Assembly: GCF_022557175.1 (NCBI RefSeq)
Contig: NZ_CP092915.1
Coordinates: forward strand, 4,774,001-4,838,000
Reading direction: 5' to 3'
Length of the DNA stretch: 64,000 nucleotides
From: Mycolicibacterium sp. YH-1
Lineage (GTDB): Bacteria > Actinomycetota > Actinomycetes > Mycobacteriales > Mycobacteriaceae
The position numbers and the translations under genes were made by a program. Shown here piece after piece: positions 1 through 8,186 of this stretch. The notes beneath the pieces were generated by a model that was not told the origin of the DNA, did no database searches, and saw only the letters and a list, made by a program, of their open reading frames with translations. Every line of letters starts with the position of its first letter. Position 1 is the first letter of the stretch.

Positions 1-665
1 ACTCGACTGATCACGTTCCAGACCCCGGGCAGTTGCTCAACGGAGTAGAAAACCCCGCCGAGGAATCCCAGTGGCAGCAGGATTATCGCCTCCATCGAGT
101 ACACGTGATCCAGCGACTTGGCCAGAGCGCCCGCGATGACACCGACCTGGCCGGCGACGAGAAGCACGGCGAGCGTGCCGAACACGAAGACGAACGGGCG
201 TGCGACACCGGTGATGTGGCTGAGCGGCAGCGCGATCACCAGGACCCCGGCGCCGACAATCAGGCCGCGAACGACTCCCCCGGTCACCAACGCCGCGTTG
301 ATCTCCCACCATCGCAGAGGACTGGCGAAGACATCGTTGACGTACTTGTCGCGACGCGCCTCGAACAGGCTTGTCGTTCCGTTCACGAAGCCCACGGTGA
401 GAATGGCCTGCGCGAAGAGCCCCGGGACGATGAACTGCCCGTAGGCGACACCGTCGATCGGCGCGATGTGCTGCCCCAGCGCCGCGCCGAAGACAATGAC
501 GAACAGGATCGTGGACAGCACCGGACCTGCGATGGCGTACTGCCAGATATTGAGGAACCGCAACACCTCTCGCTCGACCAACCACAGGAACGGGGAGCGC
601 TCGGCTTCGAACGGTTCGTCATGGGGTCTGAGGTCATGGTGGCCGTGGACATCGGACCTGCTCAT
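1..665 (-). CDS. ABC-2 type exporter, membrane subunit (3' end cut by window)
   Basis: This is the membrane subunit of an ABC-2 (DrrB/daunorubicin-type) exporter, and its C-terminus lies outside the window. The visible 221 residues start MSRSDVHGHH and run through at least four hydrophobic segments, including the stretches AGPVLSTILFVIVFGAA, YGQFIVPGLFAQAILTVGF and VRGLIVGAGVLVIALP, the usual ABC2_membrane pattern. The start codon overlaps the stop of the ATPase gene as ATGA, so the two are translationally coupled and presumably form one transporter. The substrate is unknown. It is the last visible gene of the minus-strand sulfur-type operon. Confidence 0.85.
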   Translation of the reverse strand, partial: MSRSDVHGHHDLRPHDEPFEAERSPFLWLVEREVLRFLNIWQYAIAGPVLSTILFVIVFGAALGQHIAPIDGVAYGQFIVPGLFAQAILTVGFVNGTTSLFEARRDKYVNDVFASPLRWWEINAALVTGGVVRGLIVGAGVLVIALPLSHITGVARPFVFVFGTLAVLLVAGQVGVIAGALAKSLDHVYSMEAIILLPLGFLGGVFYSVEQLPGVWNVISR

Positions 666-1408
666 GACGTGGCTCCCGCAGTGATGATCCGGTCGTACAC
701 CTCGGAGATGTCACGCGCCCGGTAACGGTCGCGCAGCGACGACGCCGAGCCCCTGGCGACGATCCGACCCGCCGCGATCAGGGCGATCTCATTGCACAGC
801 GCCTCGGCCTCCTCCAGATAGTGGGTGGTCAGCAGAATGGTGGTACCTGCTGCGTTGAGTCCCTTGAGCAGCGTCCAGATCTCCGCGCGCAGAGCGACAT
901 CGACACCCGCTGTCGGTTCATCGAGGATCAACAGGCGTGGCCGGTGAATGAGGGCGCGGGCGAGGACAAGTCGGCGCTGCATGCCACCGGACAGTTCGTA
1001 GGCTCTGCCGTCGGCCTTGTGGTCGAGTCCGAACCGCTCGAGCAGCTCGTCGGCGCGGTGGACGGCCGTCCTGCGTCCGATGCCGTGATACCCGGCGTGA
1101 TAGACGAGCAGCTGCCGCACCGACAGGAACCGGTCGACGTTGATGTCCTGCTCCGCGAGCCCCATCAGACGCCGGGCCTCTCGGGTTCGGTAGTCGTGAC
1201 CGAAGACGCGCAACTCGCCGGCGGTCGGTTTGACGATATTGCTGACCGATCCAATCAGCGTGGTCTTGCCTGCCCCGTTGGGGCCGAGCAGACCGAAGAA
1301 CGCACCGTCGGGGAGTTCCAGATCGAGATCTGACACCGCAGCGAAACCACCGCGGTAGACCTTGCGGAGGCCCCGAATCGACAGCGCCGCAGGCACTCCA
1401 TCAGCCAT
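662..1408 (-). CDS. ABC-2 type exporter, ATP-binding subunit
   Basis: This is the 248-residue ATPase of an ABC-2 exporter (DrrA/CcmA-like). Walker A is GPNGAGKTT, the signature is LSGGMQRRL and Walker B is LLILDEPTAGVD, followed by the switch His in TTHYLEEAE. I take the ATG at 1408 (MADGVPAALSIRGLRKVY) because it matches the family N-terminus; the frame stays open further upstream but that part lies inside the monooxygenase gene. The start overlaps the 3' end of the monooxygenase by 8 bases and the stop overlaps the permease start by 4 bases, so all three are probably co-transcribed. An exporter at the tail of a sulfonate-type operon suggests product or toxin efflux, which is inference. Confidence 0.9.
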   Translation of the reverse strand: MADGVPAALSIRGLRKVYRGGFAAVSDLDLELPDGAFFGLLGPNGAGKTTLIGSVSNIVKPTAGELRVFGHDYRTREARRLMGLAEQDINVDRFLSVRQLLVYHAGYHGIGRRTAVHRADELLERFGLDHKADGRAYELSGGMQRRLVLARALIHRPRLLILDEPTAGVDVALRAEIWTLLKGLNAAGTTILLTTHYLEEAEALCNEIALIAAGRIVARGSASSLRDRYRARDISEVYDRIITAGATS

Positions 1409-2735
1409 TGCGACGGAACTGATTGGCGGGAACCGCCAGCCCGTAGTGTTCGCGCAGCGTGGCGCCCCGGTACTCACGCCTGAACAGGCCCTTGTCCTGC
1501 AGAATCGGTACCACCGAGTTGATGAACGTCTCCAACTCGGACGGGAGTCCCGGCGCCATGATGTTGAAGCCGTCGGCTGCGCCGCCCTCGAACCAGGAGA
1601 TGATGGTGTCGGCGACTTGTACGGGTGTGCCGACGAACGTGAAGTGTCCTCGTCCGCCACCGAGGCGGGAGAGGATCTCCCGCACAGTCAGGTTCTCGCG
1701 TACGGCCATGTCGATGATGAGGTCGGACCTGCTCTGCGAGCCCTGCAGAGTGGGCCGGGCAAGGATGGAGTCGGGCAGCGGCGAATCCAATTCGAACAGT
1801 GCGGGATCCACCTCGAAATTCCACGCCAGCTGCGCCAGCCCGTATTCGGGAATCCGGAGCTCGTCGTACCGCCGCGCCCGTTCTGCGGCCTCGTCCTCGG
1901 TCGAGCCGATGAACGGCACGATCCCCGGCAGCACGAGCAGCGCGTCGGGGTCGCGGCCAGCCGCCTTGGTCCGTGCCTTGATGTCGCGATAGAAGTCCGC
2001 CGCGCGCTCGTAGGTCTGATGCGCGGTGAAGATCGCCTCCGAGTGGCGGGCTGCGAAATTCTTTCCGTCCTCGGATGATCCGGCTTGGACCAACAGGGGG
2101 TGGCCCTGAGGCGGGCGTTCGACGTTGAGCGGCCCGGCAACTCTGAAGTAGCTGCCCACGTGATCGATGGCGTGTATTCGTTCCGGGTCCGCGTACTGGC
2201 CCGAAGCCTTATCGGCGACGACCGCGTCGACTTCCCAGCTGTCCCAAAGCGTCTTGGCGACGCCGAGGAACTCGTCGGCGCGTTCGTAACGCGCCGCATG
2301 GCTGGGACGGTCATCGAGTCCGAAGTTGGCTGCCTCGTCGGCACCGGCGGAGGTGACGATGTTCCAGCCCGCACGTCCACCGCTGACGTGATCGACCGAC
2401 GCGAGCCGGCGGGCGAGGTTGTAGGGCTCGTTGTAGGTGGATGAGACGGTGGCGATCAGTCCAATGCGGCTGGTGTGCTGCGATAACGCGGTCAACAGGG
2501 TGAACGGCTCGAGCTGGCCCGGCGGACGGAACGCTCCGCTGCCCGTGAGCGCCGGACCATCTGCGAGGAACAGCGAGTCGAACTTCGCGTCCTCGGCCAG
2601 TCGGGCCAGCCTGATCCAGTGTCCGAGGTCGAAGTCCGCTCTCGGGTTGCTCTCCGGTAGACGCCAGGCCGCCTCGTGGTGGCCGGCCTCCATGAGGAAG
2701 GCATTGAGGTGCAATTCACGCCGCGGGGCGCCCAT
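1401..2735 (-). CDS. NtaA/SnaA/DszA-family flavin-dependent monooxygenase
   Basis: This 444-residue bacterial-luciferase-fold enzyme belongs to the FMNH2-dependent NtaA/SnaA/DszA(SoxA)/DmoA monooxygenase group. Typical blocks are the N-terminal LHLNAFLMEAGHHEAAWR, FDSLFLADG, IGLIATVSSTYNEPYNLARR, LASVDHVSGGRAGWNIVTS and PLLVQAGSSEDGKNFAARH. Length fits the family (about 440). It needs a separate flavin reductase, none of which is nearby. Lying directly downstream of an ssuCBA-like uptake system, it probably oxidises an imported organosulfur or related compound, as in dibenzothiophene sulfone or sulfonate desulfurisation. The substrate cannot be deduced from sequence. Confidence 0.88.
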   Translation of the reverse strand: MGAPRRELHLNAFLMEAGHHEAAWRLPESNPRADFDLGHWIRLARLAEDAKFDSLFLADGPALTGSGAFRPPGQLEPFTLLTALSQHTSRIGLIATVSSTYNEPYNLARRLASVDHVSGGRAGWNIVTSAGADEAANFGLDDRPSHAARYERADEFLGVAKTLWDSWEVDAVVADKASGQYADPERIHAIDHVGSYFRVAGPLNVERPPQGHPLLVQAGSSEDGKNFAARHSEAIFTAHQTYERAADFYRDIKARTKAAGRDPDALLVLPGIVPFIGSTEDEAAERARRYDELRIPEYGLAQLAWNFEVDPALFELDSPLPDSILARPTLQGSQSRSDLIIDMAVRENLTVREILSRLGGGRGHFTFVGTPVQVADTIISWFEGGAADGFNIMAPGLPSELETFINSVVPILQDKGLFRREYRGATLREHYGLAVPANQFRRNG

Positions 2736-2768
2736 TGAGTGTCTCCATCGTGTGAGAATTACTGATTA

Positions 2769-3820
2769 CTAGGACAATTGGGTGCTGTCGAAGCCGTCCG
2801 GCAAGAGATTGTCGGTGATGCTCGCGACGTCGACGGGCTTCTTGATCTCGCCGGCCTCGAGGAAGGCGTCGCTCAGATCCTGCTCGGCCTTGATGTCCTC
2901 CGGGAGAACCTGGGCGACCTTGAACGGGTAGGCGTCGACGGTGGCCCTGGCATCCTCGATGGGCACCCCCGTCTCCTTCGCGATGGCCTTCGCGTACTCG
3001 TCGGGGTTCTGCTGTGCCCAGTTGAATATGCGCGCGATCCGGGTGAGGACGTCGGTGAGCGCGGCACGGCGGGCCGGATCCCCGAGCGACTTGTCCGTCG
3101 CCACGTAGTAGTTGTTGACCTGGTCGATCGGCGGGAGGCCCTTCGCGATGATCCGGGCGCCGTCGCCGACCGCGATCGCCGACTGCGGGTTCCAGATTGA
3201 CCACGCGTCGACCTTGCCGGTGTTGAATGCCGTGGCGCCCGCGGCCGGGCTGAGGTAGACGAGTTCGACGTCCTTTGGCGTCAGCCCACGCTCTTGAGCG
3301 CAAGTAGCGCGAGGCCGTGCGCGGAGCTGCCCTGCGGGATGGCGATCTTCTTGCCGCGCAAATCCGTCAACGTCTGAATCGGAGAATCCTTGGGCACGAT
3401 GATGTTCTCGGCCGCCTTGGTCGGATCGGCACCGTGCTGGGTGGCCACGATCTTGAACCCGTACTGCTGCGCGGCCCCGGTGATCGGTGGCACCGTGCCG
3501 ACGTAGCCGAGGTCGATATCGCCCGCGGCGGCGGCCTGTACCAACGGCGGGCCGTAGTCGAATCGGGCGAACTTGATCTTGTAGGGCGCATCGTCGAACG
3601 CGCCGGTGACCTTGGCCAGCTCTTCGCTGCCGTCGCCGCCGTTGTCACCGATGGTGAACGTGAAATCGCTCCACTCGGGGTGGGCCGCAGCGGTGGAACC
3701 GTCACCCGACTTGCTCAGTGGGCCTTGCTGGGCGGCGGGAGTTGAACTGCACGCAACCAGGACGGACGCCGCTGTCAGGAGCGCTGCGGCGCCGAGAATT
3801 CGGAAGGGTCTGTGGGACAT
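2769..3820 (-). pseudogene. SsuA-like ABC transporter substrate-binding lipoprotein, frameshifted
   Basis: This encodes the periplasmic-type binding lipoprotein for sulfonates or related anions (SsuA/NitT/TauT family). The first part (start 3820, MSHRPFRILG) has a signal peptide with lipobox LVAC and runs 179 residues to a TGA at 3281-3283. The family sequence then continues in the next frame (LTPKDVELVYLSPAAGATAF to DGFDSTQLS, stop 2769). Inserting one C in GTGGGC(C)TGACG near 3284-3286 restores a 350-residue protein of normal length with no other defect. It is therefore either a very recent frameshift or a sequencing error. It sits between the ssuB-like gene (31 bp) and the monooxygenase (33 bp). 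Confidence 0.85.
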
Positions 3821-3851
3821 GGGTTCTCCTGTGCTGGTGGTCGTGGGAGGG

Positions 3852-4568
3852 TCAGTGGGCGCTGGCGAGCCCGAGGTCCGCGAGAAGCGCCAGTCGGATC
3901 TCCTCGCGGGCGATGCTCGCCTCGCGGTCTGCGGCGGACAGCGTCACGCGGTGATCACTGCCGATCCGACCGTTGTTCATGACCACGACGCGGTCGGCGA
4001 GCGCGATGGCCTCGTCGACGTCGTGGGTGACAAGGAGCATGGACGCGTGGTGCGCGCGTCGCAGTTCGCGGACGAGATCGTGCATTCGCACCCTGGTGAT
4101 CGCGTCGAGCGCCGCGAACGGCTCGTCGAGCAGGATCAGCTCCGGCTCGGCGACCAGGGCACGCGCAAGGGCGACCCGCTGCGCCTCACCGCCCGAGAGT
4201 TGTTTGGGCCAGGCCCTTTCACGACCGGTGAGGTGAACGTCGGCCAGGGCACTGCGGGCTCGTTGGTCTGCGTCTGGGCCGTGCAGGCCCACCGTGACGT
4301 TGCGCAGCACGCGTTGCCACGGCAGCAATCGATCACCCTGGAAGACGATGGCCCGTTTGGCCGGCACCTCGATGCGACCGCCATCCGGCCGATCCAGTCC
4401 GGCGAGGAGCCGCAGCAGCGTGCTCTTGCCGCACCCGGAGGGACCCAGGAGGACGACGAGCTCCTCGTCGTCGATCTCGAGGTCGAGGTGGTCGAGCACG
4501 GTGCGGTCACCGAACCGGCGCACCACCCCCTCTGCCGATACACCGGAGCGCCGGCGGGCGGCGGTCAC
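3852..4568 (-). CDS. SsuB/TauB-like ABC transporter ATP-binding protein
   Basis: This 238-residue ATPase would energise sulfonate, taurine or nitrate-type uptake. Walker A GPSGCGKST lies at residues 42-50, the signature is LSGGEAQRVAL and Walker B is LILLDEPFAALD, followed by VTHDVDEAIALADR, which is characteristic of the SsuB/TauB/NrtD group. I place the start at the GTG whose GTGA overlaps the permease stop; the open frame extends further 5' only because it shadows the permease gene. It is coupled with the permease upstream and the binding-protein gene downstream. Confidence 0.9.
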   Translation of the reverse strand: MTAARRRSGVSAEGVVRRFGDRTVLDHLDLEIDDEELVVLLGPSGCGKSTLLRLLAGLDRPDGGRIEVPAKRAIVFQGDRLLPWQRVLRNVTVGLHGPDADQRARSALADVHLTGRERAWPKQLSGGEAQRVALARALVAEPELILLDEPFAALDAITRVRMHDLVRELRRAHHASMLLVTHDVDEAIALADRVVVMNNGRIGSDHRVTLSAADREASIAREEIRLALLADLGLASAH

Positions 4569-5458
4569 ATCGCCTCGTAGCTGGGTCGCCACCGCAGCAG
4601 GACGCGCTCCAGAATCCGGACGATCTGGTCGGCGACCAGGCCGAGGATGGAGTAGATCACGAGACCGACGAAGACCTGGTTGGTCTGCAGGTAGGTCTGC
4701 GCCTGGGTGACCAGGAAACCGAGTCCCTGGTTGGCGTTGACCGTCTCCGCGGCGACCAGGCCCAGCACGCTGTAGGCGAGCGAGAAGCGCAGCCCCACCA
4801 GGAAACCGGGCAGCGCGCCGGGCAGGAGAACCCAGGTGACGACGCGCCATCGCCCCGCGCCCGTCGAGCGCGCCATCTCGATCAGGCGGTGATCGACCCC
4901 GCGGATCGCGGCGAACAGATTGAGGTACATGGGCACACCCGCCCCGAAGGCGATCAGGAGGACCTTCGTCAACTCGTCGATGCCGAACCACACGATCATC
5001 AGTGGCAGCACCGCGAGCAGTGGGATGGTGTTCAGGATTTGGGCCAGTCCGTTGAACAGGTACTCCCCTCTTCGGAGAAAGCCGCCCAGTACCCCCGTCA
5101 CGACGCCCACGCTCAAGCCGAGCGCGAGGCCGAGGCCCGCGCGCTGCAGTGAGATGGCGAGGTCGGGGCCGAGCACTCCGTCGTTCCACAGCTGAAGTGC
5201 CGTGGCGGCGATGTCAGTCGGGGCGGGCGCGTACAGCGGCGGCAACACACCGGTCAGCCCAAGCACCTCCCAGAGAATGAGGATCAGCGCGGGGGTGGTG
5301 TAGATGCCGAGCGGCCAGTGCAGCCGGCCCCACAGCGCGGCCCATGACGTCTTCTCTCGAGACTTTGTGGGCAGGAAGACGTCTCGCGCGCACCCGGGGC
5401 CGACGATCTCCGAGGCGGAGACGGTGTCCCCTCGTGTCGCCAGGCTGAGGTTCGTCAT
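4565..5458 (-). CDS. SsuC/TauC-like ABC transporter permease
   Basis: This 297-residue inner-membrane permease has about six hydrophobic segments and the cytoplasmic EAA-type loop FAAIRGVDHRLIEMARSTGA that docks the ATPase. I chose the ATG at 5458 (MTNLSLATRGD) because GGAG lies 6 bases upstream; an in-frame ATG at 5542 would add 28 residues. It is the first gene of the operon permease-ATPase-binding protein-monooxygenase-exporter. A possible -10 (TAGAAT on the minus strand, 5575-5580) precedes it, but I see no convincing -35 or named operator. Confidence 0.9.
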   Translation of the reverse strand: MTNLSLATRGDTVSASEIVGPGCARDVFLPTKSREKTSWAALWGRLHWPLGIYTTPALILILWEVLGLTGVLPPLYAPAPTDIAATALQLWNDGVLGPDLAISLQRAGLGLALGLSVGVVTGVLGGFLRRGEYLFNGLAQILNTIPLLAVLPLMIVWFGIDELTKVLLIAFGAGVPMYLNLFAAIRGVDHRLIEMARSTGAGRWRVVTWVLLPGALPGFLVGLRFSLAYSVLGLVAAETVNANQGLGFLVTQAQTYLQTNQVFVGLVIYSILGLVADQIVRILERVLLRWRPSYEAM

Positions 5459-5602
5459 CGGGACTCCAGTCGGTCGGTTCTCGAACTCGGCGTGGCGCTT
5501 TGGCCGCCACGAGACGAGGTCTGCAGTCACCATGTCGCACATTTGCTCACTGGAAGAGCGATGAAATCGGCGGGATTCTAGAGATCTCTCGCCACGGTCG
5601 AG

Positions 5603-6106
5603 TCAGAGTGCGTTGCGCAACTCGGTGTAGGCACACACGAGGGCTTCGAGCGTGAAACCCCTGTTGAGACCACTCGGGTTGGGCAGCACCCAGGCGGTGA
5701 CGCCACCGAATGTCGACGGTTGCCTGCCCCATTCGATGTCGGGCCTGGCAAGCATGGCCGACAGGGCGCGTTTTCCGAGGAACGCCACCACGCGTGGTTC
5801 GTATCGCCGGATCTTCGCCTCGAACGTCGGCCGTGCCCGCCGGAATTCGTGGAGCCCTATCTCACTGGCACGCTGAGTCGGCCGAGCCACGACCGCGGTG
5901 ATGCCGCAGCCATATCTCAGCAGTTCGCGTTCGTCCTGCGGTCTCAAGCGCGTGTCCGTGAATCCGGCCTGATGCAGGACCGTCCAGAACCGGTTGCTTC
6001 GGTTCGAGAAGTTATGACCGTCGGCGGCCGCGCTGGACGCCGGATTGACACCACAGAAGATGACGTCCAGCCCTTCGCTGAGAAGGTCCGGGTCATATCC
6101 GTTCAT
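5603..6106 (-). CDS. mug: Mug/TDG-family mismatch-specific DNA glycosylase
   Basis: This 167-residue protein matches the mismatch uracil/thymine DNA glycosylase family (E. coli Mug is 168 aa), which removes U or T from G:U and G:T mispairs. The catalytic motif region is FCGVNPASS near residue 20 and the second motif is LPNPSGLN near the C-terminus, with FLGKRAL between them. The ATG at 6106 (MNGYDPDLL) has AGGA 7 bases upstream; a longer frame to 6193 looks non-coding. It is a monocistronic minus-strand gene to the left of the duplicated tRNA end. Confidence 0.85.
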   Translation of the reverse strand: MNGYDPDLLSEGLDVIFCGVNPASSAAADGHNFSNRSNRFWTVLHQAGFTDTRLRPQDERELLRYGCGITAVVARPTQRASEIGLHEFRRARPTFEAKIRRYEPRVVAFLGKRALSAMLARPDIEWGRQPSTFGGVTAWVLPNPSGLNRGFTLEALVCAYTELRNAL

Positions 6107-6211
6107 CGAATGGTCCTGCCGTCCAGGCAACCGTCGGGCCGATGCCCGACGCCTCTGATGGTCTCGCAGAATCGTGCGCCGCGAAAACCCCACAACGCCT
6201 TGTCCAAAAGA

Positions 6212-6235
6212 TGGAACTAAGGGGATTCGAACCCC
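6212..6235 (-). repeat. Duplicated 3' end of tRNA-Ala(GGC), possible att scar
   Basis: These 24 bases repeat the 3' end (T-loop and acceptor) of the tRNA-Ala gene at 10807-10830 in direct orientation with one mismatch (tggaActaagg versus tggaGctaagg). The rest of a tRNA is absent: upstream sequence cannot form the acceptor, D or anticodon arms, and the fifth T-stem base is unpaired. Such copies are the usual footprint of tRNA-targeted integration. The 4.57 kb between the copies lacks an integrase, so the element, if real, is decayed. Confidence 0.6.
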
Positions 6236-6325
6236 ATCCCTATACGCATTTTGACACTGTCAACCACATATCGATCTGATCCTGCCGGTTGCCTGACTAC
6301 ACTCCCCGCGCATGGGGGGACAGCT

Positions 6326-6844
6326 ATGAGCGCGCCGGGATGGTATCCAGATCCCGGCCGGCCAGGACAGCAGCGTTACTACGACGGCAGGATATGGACC
6401 GACCACCGCGCCAGCACGCCACCGCCACCGCCACCGCCACCGAAGCAACCAGCCAGCACGAAGAAGGTGCTGCTAGTCGTAGGCGCACTCGTTGCGGCGA
6501 TCCTGATCATCAGCCTCAGCAGCAAAGACGACTCGAAGCCAACGGCGACCTCGCCAGCCACGACTTACACGAAGACTGTCACGCCAACCAGCGCCCCCGA
6601 CGCTACGGACCGGTTGTTCATCACAACGTTGCGCAATGAGGGAATTCCGGTGCGGTCGGAGGATGACGCAGTATTGAAAGCGCGGGCGCTGTGTCTCACC
6701 TTCGACAAGCATCCGGGGACGTCCATCGAAGAAGCGACCCTTGGTTTCATCACCAAAGTGGAGACGACTTTCACTCCGCAACAGGGTGCATTCTTCATTG
6801 GTGCCGCGGTAGCGGGGTACTGCCCCGAACATCGAACGTGGTAG
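6326..6844 (+). CDS. DUF2510 and DUF732 membrane protein
   Basis: This is a 172-residue actinobacterial envelope protein of unknown function. Residues 1-30 form a DUF2510 motif ([22 protein letters not shown]), followed by an eight-proline run, one transmembrane helix ([17 protein letters not shown]), a Thr-rich linker and a C-terminal DUF732-like domain ([14 protein letters not shown] to [10 protein letters not shown]). The topology suggests a cytoplasmic N-terminus and an exported DUF732 domain. The ATG at 6326 has GGGGGGA 5 bases upstream. It abuts the truncated RNase HI remnant and so may mark a recombination joint. Confidence 0.8.
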   Translation: MSAPGWYPDPGRPGQQRYYDGRIWTDHRASTPPPPPPPPKQPASTKKVLLVVGALVAAILIISLSSKDDSKPTATSPATTYTKTVTPTSAPDATDRLFITTLRNEGIPVRSEDDAVLKARALCLTFDKHPGTSIEEATLGFITKVETTFTPQQGAFFIGAAVAGYCPEHRTW

Positions 6845-7314
6845 TTCCAGACAATGCGCCTGACGAGCCGACGCTTCTGCCGGAGCAATTGAGGCTGCGA
6901 CACAGTCTGTGTGCGTGGGGCGCGGCGCTGCGTCAGCGGGGCCACCTCCGGGAGATGAGCGGTGGCGAGCCGGGCTCGACCAGTAACAACCGGATGGAGC
7001 TGACCGGGCCGATCATGGCGCTGGAGGCGCTCACCAGACCGGTGGTCGTGCACCTCTACACCGACAGCACCTACGTCCGAAACGGCATCACCAAGTGGAT
7101 CCTCGGCTGGGAGCGCAACGGCTGGATGACCTCCGCGAAGCAGCCGGTGAAGAACGTCGACCTCTGGCAGCGCCTCCAGGCGGCCTGCGCACAGCACCAG
7201 GTGGAGTGGTTCTGGGTGAAGGGTCACGCGGGCGTCGCCGACAACGAGCTGGCCGACGAACTGGCGACTCGGGGCATGCAGGAAGCGATCGCCACCGCGA
7301 CAATCGGGGCCTAG
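6838..7314 (+). pseudogene. Ribonuclease HI lacking its N-terminal catalytic strand
   Basis: From [14 protein letters not shown] (about 6916) to the stop the protein is clearly an RNase [18 protein letters not shown] carries the second acidic residue, [12 protein letters not shown] the third, [20 protein letters not shown] the fourth, with the basic handle [10 protein letters not shown]. The first strand with the essential Asp (normally TDGACxGNPGPGG) is absent. What precedes ([20 protein letters not shown]) is unrelated. The listed GTG start is only the nearest plausible one; ATG 6955 is another. Without the first Asp the active site should not work, so I call it a remnant left by recombination next to the DUF2510 gene. 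Confidence 0.7.
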
Positions 7315-8157
7315 TCAGCTGTCTAGGAATTGGATTGCGGTAGATACGAATTCGCGGTGGTACTGGAAGACTGCCCCATGGCCGGAGTTTGGATAGATCG
7401 TCAATTGTGAGCCCGCGATCCGTCGGTTCATGTCCTCAGAAAGCACCGTCGGGACCATGCGGTCGTGATCACCGTTGGCGATGAACGTCGGCTGCGTGAT
7501 CGCGGAAAGGTCGGCGGGTGCGGAGCGTCCCCATCGTTTGATCGCCTTGAGTTGGGTTCGGAAGGCCTTCACGCTGATCTTCGCGTCCCTGTCCTCGGTG
7601 CGTTCACCGAGGCGTTCGACGAACGCACGAGAAGCGCGCTTGCCGACATCGTCGCGGTTGAAGAACAGGAATTCCTTGGGGTCCTTGCGCGTGAAGGTGG
7701 CCCGCAACATGTCGTAGTAGGTTGTCCCGGCGACTTTGTCGATACCCACTCCCCCCGCGGGTCCGGTTCCGGCGAGGATCAGTTTGCGGACGAGGTCGCG
7801 GTGTTTGATCACCAGCGCTTGGGCGATCATCCCGCCGAGGGAGAAGCCGAGGATGTCGACGACGTTGAAACCGAGCGCGGTGATGAAGGCGTAGGCGTCG
7901 TCGGCCATCGAGTCGATGGTGTCCGGCACGGAGCCGGTGGAGGCTCCAACACCGCGGTTGTCGAAGGCGATGACGTGGTGACGTTCGGCGATCGGATCGA
8001 TGACGCGGGGATCCCAGTTGTCCAGCGTGGCAGCGAGATGGACCAAGAAGACGACGGGAATGCCGCCCCTGGGTCCGAGTTCGCGGTAGGCGTAGGTGAC
8101 GCCACCCGCGGTGACGGTGCGCGACGGTGTGTGCGCATAGGACGTGATGGTGTTCAT
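7315..8157 (-). CDS. Alpha/beta hydrolase, first of a tandem pair
   Basis: This is a 280-residue alpha/beta hydrolase with oxyanion region VFLVHLAATLDNWDP, nucleophile elbow GFSLGG, acid in NGDHDRMV and His in NSGHGAVF. It is a close paralogue of the neighbouring gene, sharing FDNRGVGA, LILAGTGP and KIS..(A)..QLKAIK blocks, so the pair arose by tandem duplication. The ATG at 8157 has GAGGAG upstream. No substrate can be assigned. Its 3' end abuts the stop of the RNase HI remnant. Both hydrolases lie divergent from a TetR gene across a palindromic operator, suggesting shared ligand-induced control. Confidence 0.88.
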   Translation of the reverse strand: MNTITSYAHTPSRTVTAGGVTYAYRELGPRGGIPVVFLVHLAATLDNWDPRVIDPIAERHHVIAFDNRGVGASTGSVPDTIDSMADDAYAFITALGFNVVDILGFSLGGMIAQALVIKHRDLVRKLILAGTGPAGGVGIDKVAGTTYYDMLRATFTRKDPKEFLFFNRDDVGKRASRAFVERLGERTEDRDAKISVKAFRTQLKAIKRWGRSAPADLSAITQPTFIANGDHDRMVPTVLSEDMNRRIAGSQLTIYPNSGHGAVFQYHREFVSTAIQFLDS

Positions 8158-8186
8158 GACTGTCTCCTCGAGGTCCTTGGATGCGG

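Noticed and set aside
2716..3303. A 195-codon minus-strand frame over the SsuA-like gene
   Set aside because: It is a third frame with no homology; the family sequence continues in the two frames joined at 3284.
5560..5590. A sulfur-regulator operator at the palindrome-like TCTAGAGATCTC stretch
   Set aside because: The symmetry is weak and no known actinobacterial sulfur-regulator consensus was matched, so only a possible -10 is mentioned.
6212..6284. A complete minus-strand tRNA gene at the T-arm-like sequence
   Set aside because: Only the last 24 bases are tRNA-like. The upstream sequence gives no matching acceptor, D-arm or anticodon arm, and the fifth T-stem pair is broken.
6415..6445. 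CCACCGCCACCGCCACCG microsatellite as a regulatory repeat
   Set aside because: It encodes the proline run of the DUF2510 protein, and such tracts are ordinary in linker regions.
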